Part shown: positions 28,825-39,552 of the stretch, one piece after another
Numbering within the stretch: position 1 is the stretch's first letter
Layout: each line of letters starts with the position of its first letter
NCBI RefSeq assembly: GCF_015627175.1
Contig: NZ_VTDQ01000015.1
Span: 1-58,475, forward strand
Source: Acinetobacter pollinis
GTDB lineage: Bacteria > Pseudomonadota > Gammaproteobacteria > Pseudomonadales > Moraxellaceae
Length of the DNA stretch: 58,475 bases
Direction of reading: 5' to 3'
Notes under the pieces: generated by a model
What the model saw: only the letters and a program-made list of their open reading frames with translations
What the model was told of the DNA's origin: nothing
The model's database searches: none
Translations under genes and position numbers: made by a program

Positions 28825-30804
28825 TTACAGTAAAAGTGAACGAATATCATTTAATAATTTCGTCAGCTTATTTGTAAATCGTGCTGCATCTGCACCGTTA
28901 ATTACACGATGGTCATAAGACAGCGACAACGGTAACATTAAACGTGGATCAAAATCTTTACCATTCCAAACAGGTTGTATCGTTGCAGGTGAAATACCCA
29001 AAATCGCAACTTGTGGCCAATTTACAAGTGGTGTAAACGCTGTTCCACCAATGCTACCTAAACTCGTAATTGTAAAGTTTGCACCTTGTAAATCTTTTGG
29101 AGAAAGTTTCTTCTCACGCGCCTTTTTGCTCAGTTCACCCAATTCAATTGCAATATCTTTAATTGATTTTTGATCTGGATTACGAATAACTGGTACTGTC
29201 AATCCATCTGGTGTTGCCACTGCAATGCCCATATGAATTTCGTTACGAAGTAAGACACTTTTCTGATCATCTGCTAAATGTGCAGCAAAATAAGGCTCTT
29301 CTTTAAGAAGGTGTGCAACAGCTTTTGCAATAAATGCAAGAATGGTTAAGCTTATGCCTTGCTGTTTAAAGCCACCTTTAAGTTCACCGCGCCATGCTTC
29401 TAAGTCAGTAATATCAGCATGATCAAACTGTGTAACTTGCGGAATAAAGTTATTCAATGACAATTGCGGTACAGAAACTTGCTGTAGGCGTGTCATTGGC
29501 TTTTCTTCAACACCACCAAATGCCGTAAAATCAGGTAACTTTGGTAATCCAGCAGCTGGTGCTGTAGTCGTTGCTTCAGCAGTTTTAGGTTTTTCTGTTA
29601 AACGCTGTTTAACAAAAGCAAAAACATCTTCTTTCATTAAGCGTGCATGTGGACCTGATGCTTTCACTTCAGCAAGTACTACACCTAACTCACGTGCAAG
29701 TTTGCGTACAGCAGGGCCTGCATATACTTTGGCATTGTCTGCTTGTTGTTGCTTCGTTAGTTTTTCAGTAGATGAGTGTGCTTCGACAGAAGAAGTTTTC
29801 TCTACAACTTGTTGTGGTGCAGATGAAGCTTTAGGCGCAGTCGCTTGCGGTGCAACAGGCGCATTCACTTGTGATGCTTTTGAACTACCCTTCACCTCAA
29901 TCGTTGCAAGTTTCACACCTTGTTTAACAGTCTGTCCAACTTCAACATGTAAAGCAGTAACCACACCTGACTCGGTACTTGGTACTTCAACAGTTGCTTT
30001 ATCCGACTCTACAACAATAATGCTGTCATCTTTTTCGATCGTGTCACCAACTTTTACTAATATTTCAGCAATAGCCGCTTGATCAACACCAAGGTCTGGT
30101 ACTGTCATTTCAACAGAACCACCTAATGCTTGAGTAGATGGTTCTTCTTGTACTTGCACTGTTGGCTCAGCAGACTTTTCTACTTGCTGAGGTGCCGATG
30201 TAACAGGGGCAGCATCTTTTGAAGTAGTTGTTGTTTTTAACTTAATAAGAACAACACCTTCTTGGATTAAATCACCTTCTTTAATTTCAATGCTTTCAAC
30301 AACGCCTGCAGAGGTACACGGTACTTCAACGGTTGCTTTATCCGACTCTACAACAACAATACTGTCATTTTCTTCAATCGTGTCACCAACTTTGACAAGA
30401 ATTTCGCCAACAGTTGCTTTTTCAACACCAATATCAGGTACTTGAATATCAACCACTTGTGAAGAAGTCGATGTCTGAACAGGCGCTGTTTCTACTTTTT
30501 CTTGGGTAGAAACTTGCGTTGCAGATGGTTCTACTTTCTCTTCTTTTTTTGGTTCACTTGGTGCGGCAGATTGTTGCTCTGAAGATGATATTTCAAGAAG
30601 TGGAACACCTTCTCCGATTTCATCGCCCTCTTTTACAAGAATTTTGGTCACTACACCTGCTGAAGTACTTGGTACTTCAACAGTTGCTTTATCTGACTCT
30701 ACAACAATAATGCTGTCATTTTCTGCAATGGTATCGCCAACTTGAACAAGGATTTCGCCAACAGTTGCTTTATCGACACCAATATCAGGTGTTTTGATTT
30801 CCAT
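28825..30804 (-). CDS. aceF: pyruvate dehydrogenase E2, three lipoyl domains
   Basis: Dihydrolipoyl acetyltransferase core of the pyruvate dehydrogenase complex. Three lipoyl domains lie at ~1-75, ~118-192 and ~230-303, each with the lipoylated lysine in VESDKATVEVP. Ala/Pro/Gln-rich linkers separate them. A peripheral subunit-binding domain (AGPAVRKLARELGV) and the catalytic domain with HRVINGADAARF follow. 659 aa. Begins 2 nt after the aceE stop. The lipoyl-coding DNA is itself repeated. Confidence 0.96.
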   Translation of the reverse strand: MEIKTPDIGVDKATVGEILVQVGDTIAENDSIIVVESDKATVEVPSTSAGVVTKILVKEGDEIGEGVPLLEISSSEQQSAAPSEPKKEEKVEPSATQVSTQEKVETAPVQTSTSSQVVDIQVPDIGVEKATVGEILVKVGDTIEENDSIVVVESDKATVEVPCTSAGVVESIEIKEGDLIQEGVVLIKLKTTTTSKDAAPVTSAPQQVEKSAEPTVQVQEEPSTQALGGSVEMTVPDLGVDQAAIAEILVKVGDTIEKDDSIIVVESDKATVEVPSTESGVVTALHVEVGQTVKQGVKLATIEVKGSSKASQVNAPVAPQATAPKASSAPQQVVEKTSSVEAHSSTEKLTKQQQADNAKVYAGPAVRKLARELGVVLAEVKASGPHARLMKEDVFAFVKQRLTEKPKTAEATTTAPAAGLPKLPDFTAFGGVEEKPMTRLQQVSVPQLSLNNFIPQVTQFDHADITDLEAWRGELKGGFKQQGISLTILAFIAKAVAHLLKEEPYFAAHLADDQKSVLLRNEIHMGIAVATPDGLTVPVIRNPDQKSIKDIAIELGELSKKAREKKLSPKDLQGANFTITSLGSIGGTAFTPLVNWPQVAILGISPATIQPVWNGKDFDPRLMLPLSLSYDHRVINGADAARFTNKLTKLLNDIRSLLL

Positions 30805-30806
30805 GC

Positions 30807-33524
30807 TTAGTTCTCCTCACCTGCTTGATCTTCACGATACTCAGCAACGGGTTGTACTTCAGGATGCGCTTGTGGTGCCCATGCAACAGGACGATCCGTA
30901 TCTAACTCAAATGATGAAATAGCATCTTTAACTAAGCGGTTATCTACTTCACCTTCGTCTGCTAGTTTCTTCAGTGTTGCAACAACAATATGTGCAGCAT
31001 CTACACCAAAGTAGCTACGAAGGTTTGCACGTGTATCTGAACGACCGAAACCATCTGTCCCTAATGTTACATATGGGCGGTTGTCTGGAAGATATGCACG
31101 AATTTGTTCACTATAGGCACGCATATGGTCTGTTGCTGAAACAACAATACCATCTGTCGGGCGCAATTGCTGTGACACCCAAGATTCTTGTGCTGTTTCA
31201 TCCATCGGATGTAGGCGATTATGTTCTTCACATACCATACCATCACGCGCAAGCTCATTAAAGCTTGTAACACTCCAAACGTTTGAGTGAATTTGGTATT
31301 CATCACGAAGAATTTTTGCAGCTTTAATCACTTCACGCAAAATAACGCCTGAACCGAGTAGCTGAACAGTTGCTTTTTCATCTTCTTCAAATAAATACAT
31401 ACCACGTTTAATTCCCTCTTCAACGCCTTGTGGCATTGGTGGGTGTTCGTAGTTCTCATTCATTAATGTTAAGTAATAGAACACACGCTCTTGGTCTGCG
31501 TACATACGTTTTAGACCATCATGCATAATTACAGCAAGTTCATAACCAAAACATGGATCGTAAGATACACAGTTTGGAATTGTTCCTGCAAGAATATGCG
31601 AGTGACCGTCTTGGTGCTGTAAACCTTCACCATTTAAGGTAGTACGACCTGCTGTTGCACCGAACAAGAAACCTTGTGCTTGTGCATCGCCTGCTGCCCA
31701 AGCAATATCACCAATACGTTGGAAACCAAACATTGAGTAATACATATACATTGGAATCATTGGCAAGTTATTGGTTGAATAACTTGTTGCTAATGCAGCC
31801 CATGCACTCATTGCACCTGCTTCATTAATTCCTTCTTGCAACATATGACCATCTTTTGCTTCGCGATAGTTCATCAGTTGCTCTTGGTCTTCAGGCGTAT
31901 ATTTCTGACCATGTGCAGCATAAATACCAAGCTGACGGAACATACCCTCTAAACCGAATGTACGTGCTTCATCGGGAACAATAGGTACAACATGATTTTT
32001 CAGTGCTTTTTCTTTAAGTAAAGCAGAAATTAAGCGCACAGAAACCATGGTAGTCGATTGTTCTTTACCACCACTTCCTTTTAACACAGCATCAAATACA
32101 GACAACTCAGGAATTGGTAAAGCAGCACTTTCTTTACGACGCGCAGGTAAGTAGCCACCGAGTGACTCACGGCGCGCTTTAAGATATTTCATCTCAGGTG
32201 AGTTTTCACTTGGACGATAGAATGGTAATTCTTCTAATTGCTCATCATTAAACGGCAGGTTAAAGCGGTTACGGAAGTATTTTAGTGATTCTAACTGCAT
32301 CTTTTTAATCTGATGCGTCTTGTTCACTGCTTCGATTTCGTCAGAAAGACCATAACCTTTGACAGTTTTAGCAAGAATAACTGTTGGTTGACCATTGCTT
32401 TGTGTCGCCGCCGCATAGGCAGCATATACTTTATGAGGATCATGTCCACCACGTTGTAATGCGTCAATATCATCATCACTTAAGTGTTTTACAAGCTCTT
32501 CAGACTCAGGATATTTACCAAAGAAATGCTCACGTGTATAAGCACCACCTTTCACTTGATAACGCTGGTAATCGCCATCTACAGTTTCATCCATACATGC
32601 TTTTAGTGCACCTGAATGATCTTTTGCAAGTAGTGGATCCCACTGACGACCCCATACCACTTTAATAACGCGCCAACCTGCGCCACGGAATAAAGACTCT
32701 AATTCTTGTATAATCTTACCATTACCACGTACAGGACCATCTAGGCGTTGTAAGTTACAGTTTACAACCCAAATAAGATTATCTAACTTTTCACGCCCAG
32801 CAAGAGAAATAGCACCTAAGCTTTCAGGTTCATCCATTTCACCATCGCCAAGATATGCCCATACCTTACGGTCTTCTTCTTTAATCAAACCACGATTCAT
32901 CAAATATTTTTGAATGTGTGCTTGATAAATTGACATAATTGGCCCAAGTCCCATTGAAACAGTTGGGAACTGCCAATAGTCAGGCATTAAATAAGGGTGT
33001 GGGTAGCTTGGTAAGCCATTTCCGTTTACTTCACGACGGAAATTACCCAGTTGTTCTTCTGTTAAACGACCTTCTAAGAATGAACGTGCATAAATACCAG
33101 GTGCGCAGTGGCCTTGGTAGTAAATCATGTCACCGCCAAAGTTATCACTATTGGCACGGAAGAAATGGTTAAAACCAACATCATAAAGTGTTGCCGAAGA
33201 TGCAAAACTTGCTAAGTGACCGCCTAAATCGTCACCTGTTTTATTTGCACGTAACACCATCGCCAAGGCATTCCAACGGATAAGTGCACGAATACGACGC
33301 TCCATACTAGAGTCACCTGGCATAGCAGGCTCTTCTTCAACTGAGATCGTATTTAAATATGGCGTATTAAGACGCTGGATTGGGACATGCTTAGCAACAG
33401 CTTGCTGATACAATTTTTCTAATAAGAAAGCGGCACGTTCTGTACCCATATGTTGTAAAACAGAATCAAAGGCATCTTGCCATTCTTGGGTTTCTTGAGC
33501 GTCGGAATCACCATAATACGCCAT
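30807..33524 (-). CDS. aceE: pyruvate dehydrogenase E1, homodimeric
   Basis: Thiamine-diphosphate enzyme that decarboxylates pyruvate and acetylates the E2 lipoyl groups. 905 aa, single-chain AceE type. ThDP/Mg site in GDGEMDEPESLGAISLA (GDG...) with the following NCNLQ; second-half blocks include SMFGFQRIGDIAWAAGD and TLGTDGFGRSD. AAGGAAAGGTG lies before the ATG. The leader holds a strong hairpin (33552-33599), and TATAAT occurs on the minus strand near 33740. Confidence 0.97.
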   Translation of the reverse strand: MAYYGDSDAQETQEWQDAFDSVLQHMGTERAAFLLEKLYQQAVAKHVPIQRLNTPYLNTISVEEEPAMPGDSSMERRIRALIRWNALAMVLRANKTGDDLGGHLASFASSATLYDVGFNHFFRANSDNFGGDMIYYQGHCAPGIYARSFLEGRLTEEQLGNFRREVNGNGLPSYPHPYLMPDYWQFPTVSMGLGPIMSIYQAHIQKYLMNRGLIKEEDRKVWAYLGDGEMDEPESLGAISLAGREKLDNLIWVVNCNLQRLDGPVRGNGKIIQELESLFRGAGWRVIKVVWGRQWDPLLAKDHSGALKACMDETVDGDYQRYQVKGGAYTREHFFGKYPESEELVKHLSDDDIDALQRGGHDPHKVYAAYAAATQSNGQPTVILAKTVKGYGLSDEIEAVNKTHQIKKMQLESLKYFRNRFNLPFNDEQLEELPFYRPSENSPEMKYLKARRESLGGYLPARRKESAALPIPELSVFDAVLKGSGGKEQSTTMVSVRLISALLKEKALKNHVVPIVPDEARTFGLEGMFRQLGIYAAHGQKYTPEDQEQLMNYREAKDGHMLQEGINEAGAMSAWAALATSYSTNNLPMIPMYMYYSMFGFQRIGDIAWAAGDAQAQGFLFGATAGRTTLNGEGLQHQDGHSHILAGTIPNCVSYDPCFGYELAVIMHDGLKRMYADQERVFYYLTLMNENYEHPPMPQGVEEGIKRGMYLFEEDEKATVQLLGSGVILREVIKAAKILRDEYQIHSNVWSVTSFNELARDGMVCEEHNRLHPMDETAQESWVSQQLRPTDGIVVSATDHMRAYSEQIRAYLPDNRPYVTLGTDGFGRSDTRANLRSYFGVDAAHIVVATLKKLADEGEVDNRLVKDAISSFELDTDRPVAWAPQAHPEVQPVAEYREDQAGEEN

Positions 33525-33551
33525 ATTTCACCTTTCCTTAATCATTATCAA

Positions 33552-33599
33552 TAACCGCTTATAGTTTTACCATGTTTTCATGGCTATAAGTAATGGTTA
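33552..33599 (-). promoter_or_regulatory. structured leader of aceE
   Basis: On the minus strand: TAACC / GGTTA outer pair, CTTATAG / CTATAAG middle stem and CCATG / CATGG apical stem with an AAAA loop, about 17 bp in all, 28 nt upstream of the ATG. It could be an RNA element or a protein operator; no known family was recognised. Confidence 0.4.
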
Positions 33600-33762
33600 C
33601 ATTTGAATACAACTATATCTCGACATTTCGTAAATAAATACCGATGGATTTAAACCACTTTAAACATAAAATTACGATGTAAGTCATTTTATGATAAAGC
33701 CCTATTTTTCTAGCTTATAGAGATTTTACTGGCCATATTATACATCAGTTTTTATATGCAAC

Positions 33763-34347
33763 TTATGGCAACATTGCTAAATAAGTTTCAGGGTTTTTAC
33801 GCTTTCCATCAAGTACAATTTCATAATGTAAATGTGAACCTGTACATCTCCCTGTACAACCTACTTTTGCAATTTCCTCTCCAGCCTCTACACGATCTCC
33901 TACTTTCACTAAAAGGCGTGAGGCATGTCCATAACGTGTAAGGTAACCGTTTCCATGGTTAATTTCTACAAATTGACCGTAACCTGTCACCCATCCAGCA
34001 CGTACAACTAATCCAGAACCCGAAGCGACAATAGGTGTACCTGTCGGTGCGGCAAAATCAACGCCTGAATGACCTTCTCTTTTTCCAAACATCACACGCT
34101 CTCCAAAATCAGAGCTCATACGTGCGTTGGGTAATGGATGCTGTGTTAGCCAATTCATGACGGCATTTTTTTCTGAGAATCGGCTATTTTTCGCAGCAAT
34201 ATTTGAAACAACATTCGTCTTATCTTTTAAACGATTCTGCTGTTCACGTGATTCAGTTATTCGTTGACTACTATAATTTTCAATCAAATCTGCATAAGCA
34301 AAAGGGGTAGATGCAAGGACGGACAAGGCAAAAAAAATACGGCGCAT
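33763..34347 (-). CDS. secreted M23 (LytM/NlpD-type) endopeptidase
   Basis: 194-aa precursor, signal peptide MRRIFFALSVLASTPFAYA. A short coiled stretch (~20-60) precedes an M23 domain with the zinc/active-site residues in GHSGVDFAAP, NHGNGYLTRYGHAS and HLHYEI, all present, so it is probably an active cell-wall hydrolase of the periplasm. The ATG at 34347 is used; a TTG upstream (34359) has no advantage. Divergent from dciA across about 100 bp. Confidence 0.9.
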   Translation of the reverse strand: MRRIFFALSVLASTPFAYADLIENYSSQRITESREQQNRLKDKTNVVSNIAAKNSRFSEKNAVMNWLTQHPLPNARMSSDFGERVMFGKREGHSGVDFAAPTGTPIVASGSGLVVRAGWVTGYGQFVEINHGNGYLTRYGHASRLLVKVGDRVEAGEEIAKVGCTGRCTGSHLHYEIVLDGKRKNPETYLAMLP

Positions 34348-34451
34348 AAATGTTCCCAATATGTGGGTTTAACCTAAATCGTTTCAGAACCCTTGTTTGA
34401 ATACGCATAATTCCATTAACATCTCATTTGGTATTAAATGAGAGTTATGAA

Positions 34452-34892
34452 ATGTCACAACCCACCAAGTTTTTCGAAACAGCAAATAAAAAAATAAATA
34501 AATCAAGTAACGTAAAACACTTAACCCAGCAAGTGGCTTACTGGCAAAAGCTTACAAAGATTATTCAACCCATATTGCCTCAACCAGAAGATTGGCAAAT
34601 CGCATGTTATCAACATGGTATCTTAACAATTACTGGTGAAAATCAAGCAATGGTGAGTCAGCTCGGTTACCTGCAAAAAAACTATATACAAAAGTTATCT
34701 CAATTAGATGACTTTAAAGACTTAGAAAAAATCCATGTAAGGTTGCGCTTTCAGCCCAAACCCAAAGAAACTCAGAAAGATGCTGTTCCTCTTCCTCAAG
34801 AAACTCAAAGCATGCTTGAAAGTGCAGCAAGTTTTGTTACAGACCCTAAACTTAGCCAAGCACTACTTAACTTTGTAAACCGTAAAAAATAG
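34452..34892 (+). CDS. dciA: DciA-type DUF721 protein (replicative helicase loader)
   Basis: 146 aa. The N-terminal DUF721 domain (~20-110) has VAYWQKLTKIIQPILP and the typical GILTITGENQAMVSQLGYL strand-helix; the C-terminal tail is polar. DciA loads DnaB in bacteria lacking phage-derived DnaC; Acinetobacter and Pseudomonas belong to that group. The gene beside lpxC is also DUF721 in Pseudomonas. The ATG at 34452 follows GAGAGTTATGAA; an upstream TTG frame (34428) is rejected. It converges on lpxC. Confidence 0.82.
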   Translation: MSQPTKFFETANKKINKSSNVKHLTQQVAYWQKLTKIIQPILPQPEDWQIACYQHGILTITGENQAMVSQLGYLQKNYIQKLSQLDDFKDLEKIHVRLRFQPKPKETQKDAVPLPQETQSMLESAASFVTDPKLSQALLNFVNRKK

Positions 34893-34974
34893 ACCACCCA
34901 ATTATTATGGTTTTTATCTAAATGATCAATTTTACTTGCTATATTTCAATAGCCATAATTTTAAAATTAAATGC

Positions 34975-35877
34975 TTAAATTACACTAACATAAGGAATAG
35001 GACAGTTTTTTATATCATCAAATGTTACAATTTCATAAGAAGAAGGATCATTTTTAACATTGCGCAATAACTGATTATTTAGCGCATGCCCCGATTTATA
35101 AGCATCAAATTTTGCAATAACTTGATAACCTAACAAATAAAGATCGCCTACAGCATCTAAAATTTTATGACGAACGAATTCATCGTTATAACGCAAACCT
35201 TCTTCATTCACGACACCATTTTCATCTACTCCAATGGCATTTTCCAAACTTGCACCTAAAGCTAAATTATTCGCTTTTAAAAAATCTAAATCTTTCATAA
35301 AACCAAAGGTACGCGCATCACTTACTTCATACACAAAAGTTTCAGTAGAAAAATCGATGGTGGCCGATTGGTATTCTCTCGCAAAAGCAGGATGATCAAA
35401 ATCTATTGTAAAGTTCAGCTGAAAACCTTCATGTGGTGAAAATTTTGCAGTTTTATCATTAATCTGAGCATCGATAGGTTTTAAAATTTTAATAAATTTT
35501 TTCGGGGCGTCTTGCTCAACAAGTCCACCTTGCATAAGCAAGTAAATAAATGGCCCTGCACTACCGTCCATAATAGGTGCTTCTGAGGCTGAAACTTCAA
35601 CAATTAAGTTATCTATGCCTAGTGCTGCAATCGCACTCATCACATGCTCAATTGTACCTACTTTAAAGTCACCCTGAATCAGGTTCGAACACATAAATGC
35701 TTCTTGTATTAGCATTGCATCTGCAGGAATGTCTACAGGCGGATTGACATCTATACGACGAAAAACAATGCCCGAATCAACCGTATGCGGCACAAAATTA
35801 ATCATGACTTTTTGTCCGCTATGCAAACCAATTCCGCTGGCTTTAACAACACGTTTGAGGGTACGCTGTTTCAACAT
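34975..35877 (-). CDS. lpxC: UDP-3-O-acyl-GlcNAc deacetylase
   Basis: Zinc deacetylase, the committed step of lipid A synthesis. Opens [21 protein letters not shown]. Zinc ligands are in [15 protein letters not shown] and [14 protein letters not shown]; the catalytic His is in KSGHALNN. 300 aa, typical. A terminator-like hairpin separates it from ftsZ. Confidence 0.97.
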   Translation of the reverse strand: MLKQRTLKRVVKASGIGLHSGQKVMINFVPHTVDSGIVFRRIDVNPPVDIPADAMLIQEAFMCSNLIQGDFKVGTIEHVMSAIAALGIDNLIVEVSASEAPIMDGSAGPFIYLLMQGGLVEQDAPKKFIKILKPIDAQINDKTAKFSPHEGFQLNFTIDFDHPAFAREYQSATIDFSTETFVYEVSDARTFGFMKDLDFLKANNLALGASLENAIGVDENGVVNEEGLRYNDEFVRHKILDAVGDLYLLGYQVIAKFDAYKSGHALNNQLLRNVKNDPSSYEIVTFDDIKNCPIPYVSVI

Positions 35878-35940
35878 CTGTACTCATCTTCTACCTATAA
35901 ATCCGCTATACGTTAGCACATTTAGCCATTGATAAAAAAG

Positions 35941-35971
35941 AAAAAAGGTAGATGAAACACCTACCTTTTTT
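35941..35971. terminator. hairpin between ftsZ and lpxC
   Basis: AAAAAAGGTAG / CTACCTTTTTT, 11 bp with a 9-nt loop. Ends the ftsZ operon or attenuates read-through into lpxC. Confidence 0.8.
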
Positions 35972-35999
35972 CAGATTAAACCTATCGGCTAAACAAATA

Positions 36000-37196
36000 T
36001 TACCTACCTTGTTGTTTTTTAAGGTATTCTTGAATACTCATTGGACTAGGTCTTGAATTCGACTGTGCTGCCGTTGGCTCATGTTGTGATGCATTTTCAG
36101 CCTGTTGCTGTCTTTGAATCGCAGGAATCTCATCTTCAGACACTGGTTGCTGACGTGCAGCCTGTTGGTGAGCCGCCTGATGTACAGCAACTTTTGAAGG
36201 TCTAGATTCTTGCTTATTTGCATTACGTGTCAGACCAGTTGCGATGACAGTAACACGAATTTCATCGCGTGCTTCAGGGTCAAATACTGTACCGAAGAAA
36301 ATTTCACCTTCATCTAAGTCAACAATCTGATTGACTACGTCAGTAATGATTTGGGTTTCACGTAAAGTAACGTCATTACCACCTGTAATATTAATGAGCG
36401 CACCCTTAGCATTCATAATATTTACGTTATCTAGCAATGGGCTACGAATAGCCAAACGAGCTGCCTCTTCAGCACGCTCAGGACCTGAGCTTTTACCCTC
36501 ACCCATCATTGCATAACCACGTGTGCTCATTGCTGTTTTTAAGTCAGCAAAGTCAAGGTTAATATGCCCAGGACGCACAACAAGATCAAAAATACTACGT
36601 ACAGCGCTAAGTAAAACATCATCTGCTTTACGATAAGCATCTTGCATTGAAATATCGCCATACACATTTAGTAGACGTTCGTTAGGAATAATAATTAACG
36701 AATCTACAAACTGTTCTAAAGCTTCAATCCCTTTTTCAGCAGATTTTTGGCGGCGACGACCTTCAAAGTTAAATGGTGTAGTCACCACACCAACCGTAAG
36801 TAGCCCCATCTCTTTAGCAACTTCTGCAACCACTGGCGCAGCACCTGTACCTGTACCACCGCCCATACCTGCAGTTACAAATACCATGTCTGCACCTTCT
36901 AGGTGCTGACGAATTTGCTCACGGCTTTCTTCTGCTGCAATTTGACCCACTTCAGGGTTTGCACCTGCACCCAAACCACGAGTGCTTTGCTCACCAAGTT
37001 GGATTTTAAAAGGTGCGTTCATACGATCGAGTGCTTGTTTATCTGTATTTGCACAAACAAACTTCACACCTTTAATGTCAGATTGCACCATGTGTTGAAC
37101 AGCGTTACCACCGCCACCCCCAACACCAAATACAGTGAAACGGGCTTGACCGTTACCATCAACTTGTTCGTCGTCTAAAAATTCAAATGAGGCCAT
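36000..37196 (-). CDS. ftsZ: cell division GTPase FtsZ
   Basis: Tubulin homologue that forms the Z ring. [11 protein letters not shown] start, tubulin signature [17 protein letters not shown]7 loop [13 protein letters not shown] Gln-rich disordered linker (~320-380) precedes the conserved C-terminal peptide [12 protein letters not shown], which binds FtsA and ZipA. 398 aa. Last gene of the division run and probably also driven from a promoter in the 169-bp ftsA-ftsZ gap. Confidence 0.98.
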   Translation of the reverse strand: MASFEFLDDEQVDGNGQARFTVFGVGGGGGNAVQHMVQSDIKGVKFVCANTDKQALDRMNAPFKIQLGEQSTRGLGAGANPEVGQIAAEESREQIRQHLEGADMVFVTAGMGGGTGTGAAPVVAEVAKEMGLLTVGVVTTPFNFEGRRRQKSAEKGIEALEQFVDSLIIIPNERLLNVYGDISMQDAYRKADDVLLSAVRSIFDLVVRPGHINLDFADLKTAMSTRGYAMMGEGKSSGPERAEEAARLAIRSPLLDNVNIMNAKGALINITGGNDVTLRETQIITDVVNQIVDLDEGEIFFGTVFDPEARDEIRVTVIATGLTRNANKQESRPSKVAVHQAAHQQAARQQPVSEDEIPAIQRQQQAENASQHEPTAAQSNSRPSPMSIQEYLKKQQGR

Positions 37197-37365
37197 GACC
37201 TTGAGTGTTCCTAATGTTTATTGGCAGTCACTTGAGCCCGTATACTGCCTTGCACTTCATAACTAAAAATACAAATTTTTTTTAGGATGAAGCGAGAGGG
37301 TTACCTTTGTCAAGCATGAACGCTCTCACTTACAACATCCCAACAATGTCTAAACTGAATTTAAC

Positions 37366-38628
37366 TCAAAAAATTGACTTCAGCTTATTGTTTAATGTAT
37401 TCCATCCACTTTTTAAACGCTCTACAAACGTTTGATCTACTTCATCACTTTCTACATCAAATGCCTCTGATGTTTCACTCTGACTGTACATAAGTAACCC
37501 AGCTGCTGTTGCATACTGAGATCGTCTAAGTGCAGGAAGTAATTCATCTGCTGCTGTTACCGCAATTGGTGCGTTACCAAGATGTGCAGAAATACCAACG
37601 ATTTTACGTGTAAAGCTAATCATACCTTCAATTTGACAAGCATCACCTGTTAACACAATACCATGATACAACCCATGAATGGCTCCTGTCGCCTCTAAGT
37701 CATAACGAACTTTATTTAAGATCTCTTCATAGCGCGCTATAATAATTTCACTGAGTTCTATACGACTAATTGTCTGAGGACCTTCAATACCATGCACTTG
37801 GATCATATGATCTGGCTTTACTGCATGTAAATCGATACAACCATGTAAAACTTTAAGTCTTTCCGCTTCTTCTGTCGTCGTCTGTAGGACAGCAGCAATA
37901 TCTCGGGTTACATTTTCACCACCAATGGTATAAGTCTGTGTTAATGCAAGTCGACCATCTAAATATACAGCAACGTTCGTTGTACTTGCACCGATATCAA
38001 TCAGACAAACACCATAATCTTTTTCATCTTGCAATAAACTTGCTTCAGCTATTGGCAGACAAGAAATAATCATCTTCTCGACGCCTATACTAGCACCTTT
38101 CATTGCACGATCTAAATTTTGCATCGTATGAATGGGTAACATCATCAACTGATAGTGACCAGTAATTTGCTGTGCAGACATATCTACAGGATTCACTACC
38201 CACTGATCCGTACCATCTAATTCAAAACCTAAAGGAACGGCGCTAGATAAGTAGTAGTCTGGTATAATATATTGCTCTTTTGCGAGCTCTAATGCACGCA
38301 CAACTTCGTTTGTTGTAATAATTTTTTCTGGGTTAATAATAGATGTTGTGCCCACCGCATAAAAGCTTTTCAAATCAGTACTTGGAATAGAGACCCATGC
38401 TGAATGGATACGGCATTCAGCCATATCTTCAGCCTCGGATACTGCATTTTTTATTGCAGAAATCACTTTATCCAAACTTACAATTTTACCTTTACTCATT
38501 CCACGGTTTCGCGCGGTGGCCATACCCACAACTTCAATGTTGTCTGGTGCATGTACCTTTCCAATTAGAACAGCAATCTTATGCGTTCCAATATCTATTG
38601 CTACAACTGAGGAAACAGCGTCACTCAT
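37366..38628 (-). CDS. ftsA: cell division protein FtsA
   Basis: Actin-like membrane tether for FtsZ. ATPase blocks VVAIDIGTHKIAVLIG, CLIDIGASTTNVAVY and GIVLTGDACQIEGM; SHS2 domain between ~85 and 165. The C-terminal amphipathic helix (ERLKSGWNTLNNKLKSIF) is intact for membrane binding. 420 aa. Confidence 0.97.
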   Translation of the reverse strand: MSDAVSSVVAIDIGTHKIAVLIGKVHAPDNIEVVGMATARNRGMSKGKIVSLDKVISAIKNAVSEAEDMAECRIHSAWVSIPSTDLKSFYAVGTTSIINPEKIITTNEVVRALELAKEQYIIPDYYLSSAVPLGFELDGTDQWVVNPVDMSAQQITGHYQLMMLPIHTMQNLDRAMKGASIGVEKMIISCLPIAEASLLQDEKDYGVCLIDIGASTTNVAVYLDGRLALTQTYTIGGENVTRDIAAVLQTTTEEAERLKVLHGCIDLHAVKPDHMIQVHGIEGPQTISRIELSEIIIARYEEILNKVRYDLEATGAIHGLYHGIVLTGDACQIEGMISFTRKIVGISAHLGNAPIAVTAADELLPALRRSQYATAAGLLMYSQSETSEAFDVESDEVDQTFVERLKSGWNTLNNKLKSIF

Positions 38629-38700
38629 TACCTAATACCATTCATTTATCATTTAGTTTTGGCGTATTGACCGCCTGTTATATTAAAAAACCGCATATTA

Positions 38701-39549
38701 TCACTTGGTCTTCTGTTTAGCTGCAATGCTACTGTCATTATTCGTTACAACAAATTGTCCATGAAATACTGGTGGACGTCCTTTCCATTGAATAGATAAC
38801 CCATTTCTATAACGTAAATCAATTGTCGCGATTTGTGCCCATACTGGTTGTAAGTCTCTAGATGCCATTTGACTTAGACGTTGCAGTTTACTCATTGTTT
38901 GATCTTGGTCAACAATAATTCTTAAACCTGTATCAAACTGCATAAACCACGTCATCCGCTCTGTAAGATACAACTCCTTTAAGTGTAAATTTAAAGGTTG
39001 GAACAACTGATTAATCTCATTATATCTTCGCATCATTAATTGAGCCTGACTTGCAGGTCCATGCAGTAATGGCAGATTATTATGATTTTGCGGTACAGCT
39101 TCTTTAAACACCGTACCATTATCACTTAAAAGACGACCTGTTCCCCAGCGAGCCACAGGATGCTGAGGAATAATACGTAAACGAATCTGATCTGGCCATG
39201 CACGAGAAACAACCACATGGTCAATCCATGAAATTTCTAAAGCACGATCACGAATTTGCTCTAAATCTGCAGTAAAATAATTGTTTTTTACCACAGGTTG
39301 AACATAGCTCACTACCTGCCGTTTTTCTACAGAAGAATCAACACCTACAACATCCAAATCTGCAACATGTGCATCTGTAATCACCTTATACAGCCCATAC
39401 ACACCAACTAATGCGATGACAGTTGCAAATACAAGTAAAAGCCATCCACCAATATTTGCTATTTTTTCCTTTTTAGAGGGCGGCTTATCGTGAATAGATG
39501 TCACTGCTGCCGTACGTTTACGGCGCATTGCTGCAGGTAGTTGAGCCAT
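38701..39549 (-). CDS. ftsQ: cell division protein FtsQ
   Basis: Bitopic divisome protein. Basic cytosolic N-terminus (~1-32), one helix (GGWLLLVFATVIALVGVYGL), then a POTRA domain (VADLDVVGVDSSVEKRQVVSYV) and beta domain with SWIDHVVVSRAWPDQIRLRI. 282 aa. Begins 3 nt after the ddl stop. Confidence 0.94.
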   Translation of the reverse strand: MAQLPAAMRRKRTAAVTSIHDKPPSKKEKIANIGGWLLLVFATVIALVGVYGLYKVITDAHVADLDVVGVDSSVEKRQVVSYVQPVVKNNYFTADLEQIRDRALEISWIDHVVVSRAWPDQIRLRIIPQHPVARWGTGRLLSDNGTVFKEAVPQNHNNLPLLHGPASQAQLMMRRYNEINQLFQPLNLHLKELYLTERMTWFMQFDTGLRIIVDQDQTMSKLQRLSQMASRDLQPVWAQIATIDLRYRNGLSIQWKGRPPVFHGQFVVTNNDSSIAAKQKTK

Positions 39550-39552
39550 AAA

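Noticed and set aside
29702..30082. 126-aa open frame opposite aceF
   Set aside because: It mirrors the lipoyl repeats and linkers of aceF, has no ribosome site and its composition follows the sense codons; a shadow frame.
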